This document shows, one piece after another, positions 18,139 to 29,700 of a stretch of 44,340 bases of DNA (position 1 is its first letter; every line of letters starts with the position of its first letter). The DNA comes from Azoarcus sp. (GTDB taxonomy: Bacteria; Pseudomonadota; Gammaproteobacteria; Burkholderiales; Rhodocyclaceae): contig JAITLI010000166.1 in NCBI GenBank assembly GCA_031277975.1, positions 1-44,340 on the forward strand. Direction: 5' to 3'. The notes under the pieces were generated by a model. The model ran no database searches, was not told the DNA's origin, and saw only the letters and a list, made by a program, of their open reading frames with translations. Position numbers and translations under genes: made by a program.

Positions 18139-18158
18139 CAATCATCATGGAGAGAGCA

Positions 18159-18389
18159 ATGGAATACGACAAAGAGGTGGACGCGCGCGGTCTCAACTGC
18201 CCCCTGCCGGTACTGAGGCTCAAGAAAGCATTGGCCGAACTACAGGGAGGGCAGGTCGTGCGCGTCCTTGCCACCGACCCGTCCTCGACCAGGGATTTCG
18301 ACGCCTTCATCCGCCAGACCGGGCACGAACTGCTGCGCCGGGACGAAGTATCGGACGGAGCGTTTGAATTCTTCATCAAACGCAAATAA
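18159..18389 (+). CDS. tusA: TusA-family sulfurtransferase
   Basis: The 76-residue protein has the complete TusA core, with DARGLNCPLPVLRLKKAL at residues 8-25 and the sulfur-carrying cysteine C14 in the CPxP motif. TusA proteins relay persulfide sulfur from cysteine desulfurase to tRNA thiolation, molybdopterin synthesis or sulfur oxidation. The ATG at 18159 is preceded by GGAGAGAG; an ATG at 18147 is possible but adds MERA ahead of the family N-terminus. It lies 20 bases after the M48 protease gene. Whether it is the housekeeping TusA or a paralogue cannot be decided without the tusBCDE context. Confidence 0.88.
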   Translation: MEYDKEVDARGLNCPLPVLRLKKALAELQGGQVVRVLATDPSSTRDFDAFIRQTGHELLRRDEVSDGAFEFFIKRK

Positions 18390-18485
18390 AGCGGGGCCAG
18401 GGCTTTCGCGCGCGCAAACCATGCATCCAGCCGGGAGAAGGCTCCGTTCCCTCCGGCGCGCAGCGCCGCTGATTTGAACCGCCGC

Positions 18486-18522
18486 ATGGATTGCCACGTC
18501 GCTTCGCGTCTCGCAATGACGC
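18486..18522 (+). repeat. Single ATTGC...GCAAT palindromic repeat unit
   Basis: This copy of the family clustered at 9364-9684 reads ATTGC, an imperfect inner stem GTCGC/GCGTC around TTC, then GCAATGACG. It lies in the 424-base gap between tusA and smc. A small hairpin (CGGCGC-GCA-GCGCCG, 18454-18468) precedes it. No gene is seen in this gap apart from the repeats. Confidence 0.75.
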
Positions 18523-18530
18523 GTCCTCCC

Positions 18531-18593
18531 GATGGATTCCCCTCTCTCGCTTGGCGGTGTATCGTCTGGGGATATTGTCTCTAAGTATACGAG
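18531..18593 (+). repeat. Second dispersed element, copy A
   Basis: The stretch starting ATGGATTCCCCTCTCTCGCT is similar to 33694-33744 (ATGAATTCCCATCCCCCGCT), and both continue with GGTGTA. In both places it stands shortly after an ATTGC...GCAAT unit. Its GGGGATATT is shared with 16635-16643. It looks like a companion repeat and is read in frame with smc but is not part of it. Confidence 0.45.
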
Positions 18594-18813
18594 CACACCC
18601 TCCCTGTCGCGTCCCGCGCCTTTTCCCTCCCCTTTTTTGCGGAGGGTTCGCGGCGTGGGCCGGATATTGTCACGACGCAGACATGGGCGCGGGGTCGTCG
18701 CGCGGGCCGGAGCTTTGCGGGCGACGATGGTATCATGCGCCGCTGTGGGGGCGGTTTCGCCGCTCCAGCCCGCTGCCGCTTTTCATTCATCCATTTGCCC
18801 GTTCCGCCCGCCC

Positions 18814-21800
18814 TTGCGTCTTTCCAAGCTCAAACTCGCCGGTTTCAAGACTTTTGTCGATCCGACCACTGTGCTCATGCCGGGCAATCTGGTCGGCGTG
18901 GTCGGGCCGAATGGCTGCGGCAAATCGAATATCATCGACGCGGTGCGCTGGGTGCTCGGCGAGACGCGCGCTTCGGCGCTGCGCGGCGAGTCGATGCAGG
19001 ATGTGATTTTCAATGGTTCCACGACGCGCAAGCCGGTGTCGCGCGCCAGCGTCGAACTGGTGTTCGACAACAATGCCGGGCGCGTCGCCGGACAGTGGTC
19101 GCGTTATGCGGAGATCGCCGTGCGCCGGGTGCTCGAACGCACGGGTGAGTCGACTTATTACATCAATAATGTGCATGTGCGCCGCCGCGATGTGATCGAC
19201 CTTTTCCTCGGTACCGGGCTGGGGCCGCGCGCGTATGCGATCATCGAGCAGGGGATGATTTCGCGCATCATCGAGGCGCGTCCCGAGGAGATACGCGGTT
19301 TTCTCGAAGAGGCCGCCGGGGTGACGCGCTACCGCGAGCGGCGGCGCGAGACCGAGGGCCGCTTGGGCGATGCGCGCGACAATCTCGCCCGTCTCGACGA
19401 TATTCGCATGGAGCTGGGCGAGCGCATCGGCCATCTCGAAGTGCAGGCCGCCGCCGCCGAGCGTTATCAGGCGCTCAATGCCGCCCTGGCCGAGCGGCAG
19501 CAGCTTCTCTGGCTCATCAAGCGCAACGAGGCGCGCGCCGGGCATGCGCGCGTGCTGGCGGAACTCAACGCCGGTACGGCGCGCATCGAGGCGGATAACG
19601 CGCGTTTGCAGGCGCTGGAGTCGGAACTCGAAGAGGCGCGCGCCGGGCATCTCGCCGCTTCCGAGACGGTGCATGCCGCGCAGAGCGATCTTTTCGCCGC
19701 CAGCGCCGAGGTCGCGCGCTTGGAGACGGAGTTGCGGCATTTGGAGGAGACGCGGCGGCGGCTGGAGGCGCGCCTGGCCCAACTCGATGCTGATCATGCG
19801 CATTGGCAGTCCCGCCGCGCGGCGCTGGACGATGAGCGCGCGCGCTGGGAGGCGCTGGCCGAGAACGCGACGGTGCGCGCCGGACAGGCCGAGGCGCGTC
19901 ATGAGGAGATTGGCGGGCGTTTGCCGGAGCTCGAGTCCGCGCAGCGCGCCGCCGAGGCGACGGTGGCGGCGGTGCGGCGCGAACTGGCGGCAACCGAGCA
20001 GCAGGCGCGGGTGGAGGAGGCCAATCGCGCTCACGCCGGGCGCGCGCTTGATGCGTTCGTGCAGCGCCAGGCGCGGCTCGAAGAGGAACGCAGCGCCATC
20101 GCCGGGCCGGAGGCGGCGTTGATCGCCGAACGTCAAGCGCGCCTCGATGCGCTGCGCGAGCGGTGCGAGGCGCTGCAACAGGCGTTGGCCGGGGCGCAGG
20201 CGGGCCAGCCCGCTTTGCAGGCGGCGCTCAAGGAGGCGCTGGAGGGCGAGCGCGCGGCGCAGCGTCATCTCACGGAATTGCGCGCGCGGCGCGACGCTCT
20301 GGCGCAGCTTCAGGCCGGGGTCGCGGCACAGGGGGAATTGGGCGATTGGCTCGCCCGCCGCGGGTACGGCGGCTTGCCGCCCCTGTGGCACGGGCTGAAG
20401 GTGGAGGCGGGCTGGGAGGCGGCGCTGGAGGCGGTGTTGCGCGAACGCCTGGCGGCGCTGCGGGCGGAGGCGGGGGCGCTGGCCGCCGATCTTCTCGCCG
20501 CGCCGCCGCCCGAGGCGCTGGCGCTGGTCTTCGCGGACGGCGCGGCGCAGGCGAATCCCGCGCGCGCCGCCTTGCCTGCGCCGCCCGGCGCCACGCCGCT
20601 GGGCGATTTCGTCCATGCCGAGGCGCCGTGGCAGGCGGCGCTCGCCGATTGGCTGCACGGCTGGTTCGCGGTCGAGCGCCTGGAGCAATGGCTGCCCCGC
20701 CGCGCGGAGCTTGCGCCCGGCGTTTGCCTGGTCAGTCCGCGCGGGCAGGTGTTGAGCCGCACGATGTTGACGCATTTCGCGCCCGATAGCCGCACGCGCG
20801 GGGTCATCGAGCGCCAGCGCGAGATCGAGGCGCTGGCGGCGCGCCAGCAGGCGCTCGAAGAGGGTGCGCGCGCCGCCCATGACGCTTTGCTTGGCGCGGA
20901 GGCCGCCGCGGCGGCGGCGCAGGCGGGGATCGAGACGCTGCGCCGCGCTGCGCAGGAGGCGCAGGGGGCGCTCCATGGTGAGGAGGTCGAACTGCTCAAG
21001 CTCGTCCAGGCGGCCAGCCGCGCCGGGGAGCAGCGCGCGCGCATCGAGCGCGATCTGGCTGATCTGGCGCGGCAGGAGGAGGGCGAGCGCGAACGCCACG
21101 CTTGCGCCGAACTCGAATACGCCCGCGCCGCCGAATTGGCCGATTTGCAGCGCGGCCAGCTCGATGCCGCCGCCGGGGTGCTGCGCGAGCGCGACGAGGC
21201 CTTGCGCGCCCTGCGCACGCTGGAGCAATCGCTGGAGCGCGAGTTGCGGGAGGCGCGTTTTTCGGCGCGCGAGTGCACCGGCAAGCTCGAAGACAATACG
21301 CGCAACCTGCAATTGGCGGGCGAGCAGTTGGCGCGCACCGCCGGGGAGCGCGCCGCGCGCGAGGCGGAGTTCGCGGCCACCGACGACCAGCGTTGCCGCG
21401 CCTCCTTGCAGGAGGCGCTGGAGGTGCGCGCCGGGCGCGAGACGGCGTTGGCCGGGCGGCGCGACGCGCTCGAACAGGCGGCGGCCTTGTTGCGCGAGAC
21501 CGAGGAATTGCGCCAGCGCACCGAGCGCGAGGCCGCGCCCTTGCGCGCGCGGGTGGCCGATTTGCGCTTGGAGGCGCAGGCGGCGGAATTGGCGATGGCG
21601 CAGTTCGACGAGCGTCTCGCGGAGGCGGGCGCGGATGAAGCCGCGCTTGCACCGCGCTTGGCCGAGGCGCCGGGCGAGGGCGCCTTGCAGCGCGAGGTGG
21701 CGCGGTTGACGCGCGAGATTGCCGCCTTGGGGGCGGTCAACCTCGCCGCCGTCGAGGAACTGCGCACGGCCGCCGAGCGCAAGGGTTATCTCGATGCGCA

Positions 21801-22350
21801 AAACGATGATCTCATGCAAGCCATCGAAACGTTGGAGGACGCCATCCGCCGCATCGACCGCGAAACGCGCGAGCAGTTACAGGCGACATACAATACGGTC
21901 AATGAACATTTCGCCACGCTGTTCCCGCGGCTTTTCGGGGGCGGGCGGGCGGAACTGGTGTTGACCGGCGAGGAAATCCTGGACGCGGGCATCCAGATCG
22001 TGGCGCAGCCGCCCGGCAAGAAGAACGCTTCGATCCAGTTGTTGTCGGGAGGAGAAAAGGCCCTGACCGCGATCGCCCTGGTATTCGCCATGTTCCAGTT
22101 GAACCCCGCGCCGTTCTGCATGCTCGACGAGGTAGACGCGCCGCTGGACGACACCAACACCGGACGTTATGCCCGGATGGTGAAGCACATGTCGTCGCAG
22201 ACGCAGTTCATCTTCATCAGCCACAACAAGATCACGATGGAGGTGGCGCAGCAGTTGGTGGGGGTGACGATGCAGGAGCAGGGGGTGTCGCGGGTGGTGG
22301 AAGTGGACATGGAGGCGGCGCTGCGCCTGGCAGAACCAGCGGCGGCGTGA
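18814..22350 (+). CDS. smc: Chromosome segregation protein SMC
   Basis: The 1178-residue protein has the usual SMC length and layout: head half with Walker A GPNGCGKSN at 31-39, two long coiled coils rich in Glu, Arg, Ala and Leu, a hinge near 505-655, then the ABC signature LSGGEKALTAIAL near 1077 and Walker B FCMLDEVDAPLDD near 1100. SMC with ScpA and ScpB loops and compacts DNA behind the replication fork. The start is inferred to be the TTG at 18814, giving MRLSKLKLAGFKTFVDP, which matches the family N-terminus. The frame stays open upstream to 18532, but that part is repeat-derived. No ribosome site is obvious. zipA follows after 39 bases. Confidence 0.95.
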   Translation: MRLSKLKLAGFKTFVDPTTVLMPGNLVGVVGPNGCGKSNIIDAVRWVLGETRASALRGESMQDVIFNGSTTRKPVSRASVELVFDNNAGRVAGQWSRYAEIAVRRVLERTGESTYYINNVHVRRRDVIDLFLGTGLGPRAYAIIEQGMISRIIEARPEEIRGFLEEAAGVTRYRERRRETEGRLGDARDNLARLDDIRMELGERIGHLEVQAAAAERYQALNAALAERQQLLWLIKRNEARAGHARVLAELNAGTARIEADNARLQALESELEEARAGHLAASETVHAAQSDLFAASAEVARLETELRHLEETRRRLEARLAQLDADHAHWQSRRAALDDERARWEALAENATVRAGQAEARHEEIGGRLPELESAQRAAEATVAAVRRELAATEQQARVEEANRAHAGRALDAFVQRQARLEEERSAIAGPEAALIAERQARLDALRERCEALQQALAGAQAGQPALQAALKEALEGERAAQRHLTELRARRDALAQLQAGVAAQGELGDWLARRGYGGLPPLWHGLKVEAGWEAALEAVLRERLAALRAEAGALAADLLAAPPPEALALVFADGAAQANPARAALPAPPGATPLGDFVHAEAPWQAALADWLHGWFAVERLEQWLPRRAELAPGVCLVSPRGQVLSRTMLTHFAPDSRTRGVIERQREIEALAARQQALEEGARAAHDALLGAEAAAAAAQAGIETLRRAAQEAQGALHGEEVELLKLVQAASRAGEQRARIERDLADLARQEEGERERHACAELEYARAAELADLQRGQLDAAAGVLRERDEALRALRTLEQSLERELREARFSARECTGKLEDNTRNLQLAGEQLARTAGERAAREAEFAATDDQRCRASLQEALEVRAGRETALAGRRDALEQAAALLRETEELRQRTEREAAPLRARVADLRLEAQAAELAMAQFDERLAEAGADEAALAPRLAEAPGEGALQREVARLTREIAALGAVNLAAVEELRTAAERKGYLDAQNDDLMQAIETLEDAIRRIDRETREQLQATYNTVNEHFATLFPRLFGGGRAELVLTGEEILDAGIQIVAQPPGKKNASIQLLSGGEKALTAIALVFAMFQLNPAPFCMLDEVDAPLDDTNTGRYARMVKHMSSQTQFIFISHNKITMEVAQQLVGVTMQEQGVSRVVEVDMEAALRLAEPAAA

Positions 22351-22389
22351 TGTACGGAAGAACAAGCAAGGAAACAGCGCGGTAAAAGT

Positions 22390-23547
22390 ATGGAAACACT
22401 GCAAATCGCATTGATCGTGATAGGCATCGTCATCGTCGCGGGCATCATCATCGTCAACAAATGGCAGGAAAGCGGGCACCGCGGCAAGGTTCGCCGCGCC
22501 TTTCCTGAAGAGAATCCCCGCGATCCGCTGCTCGAACGCGAGCCGGAGAACGACAGCGGCGGCGAGCGGCGCGAGCCGATGTTCGGGGGAGGCGCGTGCG
22601 GCGGCTATGGCGAGGAGGACGAGGAAAGGGACAACGGCCAGGCGCGGGCGGAGCCGAAAGCCGCCGCCGTTTCCGGTTCCGCCTATCGCCCGGCGCGGCG
22701 GCCGCGCACGCAACCCTCCTTGCCGGACAGGCTCGATACCCGCGTCGATTGCTGCATCCGTATCGAGGCGGTGGAGGCGGTCGAAGTGCCGAGGCTGTGG
22801 GTGGCGCAGGCCGAGGCGTTCAGCGGGCTTTCCCGCCCTTTGCGCTGGTTCGCCTTCGACGACCGCGACAATCAGTGGCAGCGGATCAACGCCAACGCGA
22901 TGGGCGCGTATCACTGGTTCCTGGCCGCGCTGCAACTGGTCGACCGCGAAGGCGTGGTGAGCGAGAGCGATCTGCTGTATTACATCCGCGGCATGCAGCA
23001 GTTGGCCGACATGTGCCGCGCCGTGCCCGCCAATCTGCCTTCGCGGGCGGAGGTGCTCGGCAACGCCAGGGCGCTCGACCGCTTTTGCGCCGAGGTCGAT
23101 GTGCAGATCGCCATCAATATCGTCGCGGCGCAGCCGATGCCGGGGACGCGCATCTTCTCGCTGGCGGAGGCCGAGGGCTTGCGTCTCGAAGGCGACGGCG
23201 CTTTCCATGCCCGCGCCAACGACAGCCGCACGCTCTATGTGCTCGCCAATGGCGAATCCATGCTCTTCGAGCGCGCCGCCCTGTCTTCCATGCAGACGCG
23301 CCGCCTGAGCCTGGTGCTCGATCTGCCCAGGGTGATCGACGCGGCGGCGGAGTTTGAGGACATGATGCGTTTTGCCGCGCATCTGGCCAGGGCGCTCAAC
23401 GCCGCCGTGGTCGACGACAACGACCAACCCTTCGGCCCGGAAGCGGTGGACACGGTACGCGCCCGTATCCGCGCTTACCAGACGCGCATGAACGATGAGG
23501 GCATTCCTCCCGGCGGTTCGCTGGCGCGCCGGTTGTTCGGCGCATGA
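22390..23547 (+). CDS. zipA: Cell division protein ZipA homologue
   Basis: The 385-residue protein has a single N-terminal membrane anchor (about residues 5-22, LQIALIVIGIVIVAGIIIV), a charged and disordered linker with GERREPMFGGG, and a C-terminal ZipA FtsZ-binding domain from about 240 (IAINIVAAQPMPGTRIFSLAEAEG through LSLVLDLPRVIDAAAEFEDM). ZipA tethers FtsZ to the membrane and stabilises the early division ring. The position between smc and ligA is the standard betaproteobacterial arrangement and supports the call. ligA begins 39 bases downstream. Confidence 0.92.
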   Translation: METLQIALIVIGIVIVAGIIIVNKWQESGHRGKVRRAFPEENPRDPLLEREPENDSGGERREPMFGGGACGGYGEEDEERDNGQARAEPKAAAVSGSAYRPARRPRTQPSLPDRLDTRVDCCIRIEAVEAVEVPRLWVAQAEAFSGLSRPLRWFAFDDRDNQWQRINANAMGAYHWFLAALQLVDREGVVSESDLLYYIRGMQQLADMCRAVPANLPSRAEVLGNARALDRFCAEVDVQIAINIVAAQPMPGTRIFSLAEAEGLRLEGDGAFHARANDSRTLYVLANGESMLFERAALSSMQTRRLSLVLDLPRVIDAAAEFEDMMRFAAHLARALNAAVVDDNDQPFGPEAVDTVRARIRAYQTRMNDEGIPPGGSLARRLFGA

Positions 23548-25659
<2,112 letters not shown>

Positions 25660-25677
25660 CCGCAAGGGGTCTCCCTC

Positions 25678-26628
25678 ATGAACAAACACACGATCACAAA
25701 AGCCGTTTTTCCCGTGGCCGGGCTGGGCACCCGCTTCCTGCCCGCCACCAAGGCCAGTCCCAAGGAAATGCTGCCCATCGTCGACAAACCCCTGATCCAG
25801 TACGCGGTGGAAGAGGCCGTGGCCGCGGGCATGACCGACATGATCTTCATCACCGGACGCACCAAGCGCTCGATTGAGGATCACTTCGACAAAGCCTACG
25901 AGCTGGAAACCGAGCTGGAGACGCGCGGCAAGAAGGAATTGCTCGACATCGTGCGCCGCACCGTGCCCGCGGGGGTGAACTGCATCTATATCCGCCAGCC
26001 GGAAGCCCTCGGCCTGGGGCACGCGGTGCTGTGCGCTAGCCGCGTGGTGAGCGCCGACGAAGCCTTTGCCGTCCTGCTGGCCGACGACCTGCTCGATACC
26101 CCCGGCGCGCAGCCCGTCATCCAGCAAATGGCGGGCGTTTACGCCTACCACCGCTGCTCGGTGCTCGGCACGATGGAAGTGCCGCGCCAGGACACCCGCC
26201 AGTACGGCATCGTCAGCACCGAGCGGCGGGAAGGCAAGATCCAGCGCGTCACCGGCATCATCGAAAAACCCGCCCCCGAAAAAGCGCCGACCACCCAGGC
26301 CGTCGTCGGGCGCTACATCCTCACCGCGCGCATCTTCGATCACCTGCGGGCGCTCAATCCCGGCGCGGGGGGCGAACTGCAACTCACCGACGCCATCGCC
26401 GCGCTGCTCAAGGAAGAGGCGGTGCTGGCCTGCCAGTTCGACGGCGTGCGCTACGACTGCGGCAGCAAACTGGGCTACCTCAAGGCCACGGTCGAACTGG
26501 GCCTGCGCCACCCGGAAACCGGCGGGGAATTCGAGGCTTTCCTCAAGGAGCGCTTCGGCGGCGGCGGCGGCGCCGGGCGCGACAGGGACGCGCGGCAAAG
26601 CGTCCGGCGCGCCGCCGGGGATTCCTGA
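25678..26628 (+). CDS. galU: UTP-glucose-1-phosphate uridylyltransferase GalU
   Basis: The 316-residue enzyme makes UDP-glucose, the donor for LPS, exopolysaccharide and, after oxidation by the Ugd encoded at 35553, UDP-glucuronate. The nucleotide-binding signature [19 protein letters not shown] spans residues 15-33, and [14 protein letters not shown] near 260-273 is a conserved catalytic segment. AAGGGG precedes the ATG at 25678. The last 25 residues ([15 protein letters not shown] and onward) form a low-complexity tail beyond the family fold. It converges with yhdP, 83 bases apart. Confidence 0.95.
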   Translation: MNKHTITKAVFPVAGLGTRFLPATKASPKEMLPIVDKPLIQYAVEEAVAAGMTDMIFITGRTKRSIEDHFDKAYELETELETRGKKELLDIVRRTVPAGVNCIYIRQPEALGLGHAVLCASRVVSADEAFAVLLADDLLDTPGAQPVIQQMAGVYAYHRCSVLGTMEVPRQDTRQYGIVSTERREGKIQRVTGIIEKPAPEKAPTTQAVVGRYILTARIFDHLRALNPGAGGELQLTDAIAALLKEEAVLACQFDGVRYDCGSKLGYLKATVELGLRHPETGGEFEAFLKERFGGGGGAGRDRDARQSVRRAAGDS

Positions 26629-26711
26629 AAGCCTGTCCGAGTTCTCCGCCAGCTTCAGCCGCGGCGCTCTTCAACTGCGATGGCTGGTCTCCGCAAATCG
26701 TGGCCGGATTC

Positions 26712-29700
26712 TCAGGGCAATCCCTGCAATAAGCCTTCGTCCCCCACGCTCGTCTGCTTGGCCGGTTGCACGGTAACGACTTTCTCGACCAAGGGATCGG
26801 ACCAATTTCCCGTGATCGTGTAGTCGTAGGAGAACATTTTTTCGATGGGGTCGCCCAGCGCTTTTTGGGCGAGGTATGTCACCGCGCCCGCCGCCGGGTT
26901 GACCACGGCGGCGCCCACGGCGACCGATTCGGCCAGCGTCGGACGCACGGTGACGCGCAAATCCTGGGTTTCCTCGGCAACGTCGGCCTGGCCGCTCATG
27001 AAAACCCGCGCCGCGGGGCCGGCGATCTCGATTTTGTCGGTGCGCATCACACCGTTGGCGACGGCGATGTTGCCGGCGATGCGGTCGAAAATGAAGCCTT
27101 CGGAGAATACGTCGCGGAAATCGAGTGTCGCCCGGCGCGGCAGGGCTTGCAGACTGAGGACGCCGAACAGGCGGCCAACGCCGGGTTCGAGTTGCTCGAA
27201 ACGGCCATTGCGGGCGTTCAGGTCGAGTTGCCCGGACAGGGTGCGGTAATCGATACGCAGCGGCATGTCCTGCCAACTCAATTGCCCCGAGAGCGTGGCC
27301 TGCCCGCCGCGCACGATGTTGGCGTAACCCAGGGTCTTGGCAAGATGGCCGATATTGCTGGTGGAGAGGGTGAAATCGACTTGGGTGCGTCCCTGTTCGC
27401 CCGGCTGCCAGACGCCGCTGCCGGAAAATTGCGCATCCGGATGATGCACGGAAAACTTGTCGAGCCGCCAGTGCCCGTCCTGATTGAGCGCCCGCACTTC
27501 GAGGCGGCCCAGTTCGCTGCCGCCCAGCGCGAACTGCTCCGCCCGTATATCCAGCCCCGGCAGGCTTTGGGGCGGCGGCATTTCGTTTTCACTTTCATTG
27601 CGCGCTTCTTCGCCGGGCAGCGCCAGACGGCGCAAGCGCGCCGACAGCATGCCATCGCCCGCTTTGCGCCAGATGAGATCGCCCTGCGCTTCGGCGCTTT
27701 CCAGTTTGGCTTTCCAACCCTCGGCATCGGCCAGCGCGCGCAGTTTCACCGCATTGAACGTGCGTCCGAAGGCGCGCAGTTGTCCGGCTTCCAGCGTGAC
27801 GCCCGCCAGCGGCGGCGCCTCGTCCCCACCGCCGCGCTTTTCGTCCAGTATCCGCCGCCAGGCGTCGATATCCAGCGTATCAAACGCCGCCGCGACTTGT
27901 ATGCCTGTGCCATCCTGCCGCGCCGGTTGGTTTACGCTCACGCCGCCGCGCAACGCCCCGGCGGCGTCGCGTTCGAGTTCGACGTCGAGCCACTTGCCCA
28001 GCTTTGCCACGAGCCGTTGGGATTTACCCTCGCCCGAGGAAATGGCGACGATTTCCAGCGGCCATTTTTCTCCGCGCTCCTTGGCAAAAGGGGCGGGCAG
28101 CCGCGAGCGCAGGTCGTCGAGTCCCAAATGCATGATGGCCCATGCGTTGTCGTGACCAAAGGCAAGTTCCGCCTGCCAATCCACGATCCCGTCGAGCCGC
28201 TCCAGCAACGGCCAGGGAAATGTCTTGCGCGCGCTCGCCATGTCGGCCTGTCCTCGCGCATGCAAGGACAGGCCGGCGGCGGTCGTGCTCCCTTCGACCG
28301 CGACCGGCGCGCCGAGCATATGGGCGCGGATAGAGGGAATACGCAATCTGTCGCCGGTGAAGCTCAGGTTGCCTCCGGCGTTTTCCAGCGTCGGCCAACC
28401 TTCGGCAAAACCGATGCGGTTGGCGGCGAAGTGGTAGTCGCCGCTTACCGTGGTGGCTTCGAGTTCGCGCAGGGGAATCACCAGGTTGAGATCGAGCTGG
28501 CCGTTTCCCTCGGCCCACAGCGGCGCGGTGAAATCGCGCAGACGCGCGGGAAGCGGACTTTCGGCGATGAAGCGCAGGAAATCCGCGCTCGGCCCGTTTG
28601 CCGTCCCTTCCACCGCCATGACGCCCGCGCCAAGGTCGGGAATACCGAGCCGTATCCGTTCCAGATGCGTCTCGAAAATGCGGGCCTTGCTGGCCTCGAT
28701 GCTCAGGCCGGGTCCCTCGAAGCGGAGTTCGCCCGCGATATCTTCGAGCGCCGGCCAACCGGCGGCGTACTCGATCTGGCCGCCCGTGACATCGGCCTTC
28801 ACGAAAAAGCGCCCCTGTTTCTCCCGGAACGGAAAATCCTTCAGCCGCCCGCGGAGTTCCATGCTCACGCCGCTCACCTTGCCATGCTGGATGGCGCCTT
28901 GCACCCACTCATGGACGCGCTCGTTGACGGCCCTGGGTAAATAACGCCATACCGCCGCGCCATCGGCGCGGGCGAGCTTCGCCGTGAAATCGACTTCGCC
29001 CGGTTCGCCGTTCGTTCGCCAATAACGCCCGGACGCCGCGCCTTCCGCATCGTCATTGGCGAACTTGACCGCTTCGAACATCAGTTCCAGGCGCCCGTTT
29101 TGCCGTTTCCAGCCGCCATCGACATCGAGCGCGGCGAAAAAAATGCGCGCCTCCTCGAACACCGCGGGTAAATCGAGATGCGCATCGCGGCTGGCGATCG
29201 TGAAATTCCCCGTCTGCTCGTTACCCTCGATCCGCCCCGACAACCCGCCCGCTCCGGGAATGGCGCCGAGCGCGGCAAACCCGGCGTCCTCGAAATACGT
29301 TTTCAGCGTCCACGCATGCGGCGCGGCGATGCGTCCCCGCCAGCCGAATGAAAGCGCGCGCACGCGCCCCCGCAGGTCGAGCGCCGCCAGCGCCGCGCGC
29401 ATGCTTTCATCGCTGAGGGGCAAGCGCCCGGCCAGATGCGCGAGCACGGCCAGATCGAACGCGCTGGCCGAAAACTCGCCCCCGCTCACCGCGCCATCGT
29501 CCGTCTGGTGCAGCCGCAATGTGAAATCGGTGGGCGCGAGCTTGCCGCCATTGCCCATGACCAGCCACAACTCGCGCGCGCTCATTTCGGTCTTGCCGGT
29601 GGCGCGGTGCAAGCGCAGGTTGCCGCTGAGACGGGTGAGCCGCAATGGCGGCAGTTCCGGAGCCAGCGTGGCTTCGACACCGTCCAGTTGCACGTCCGCG

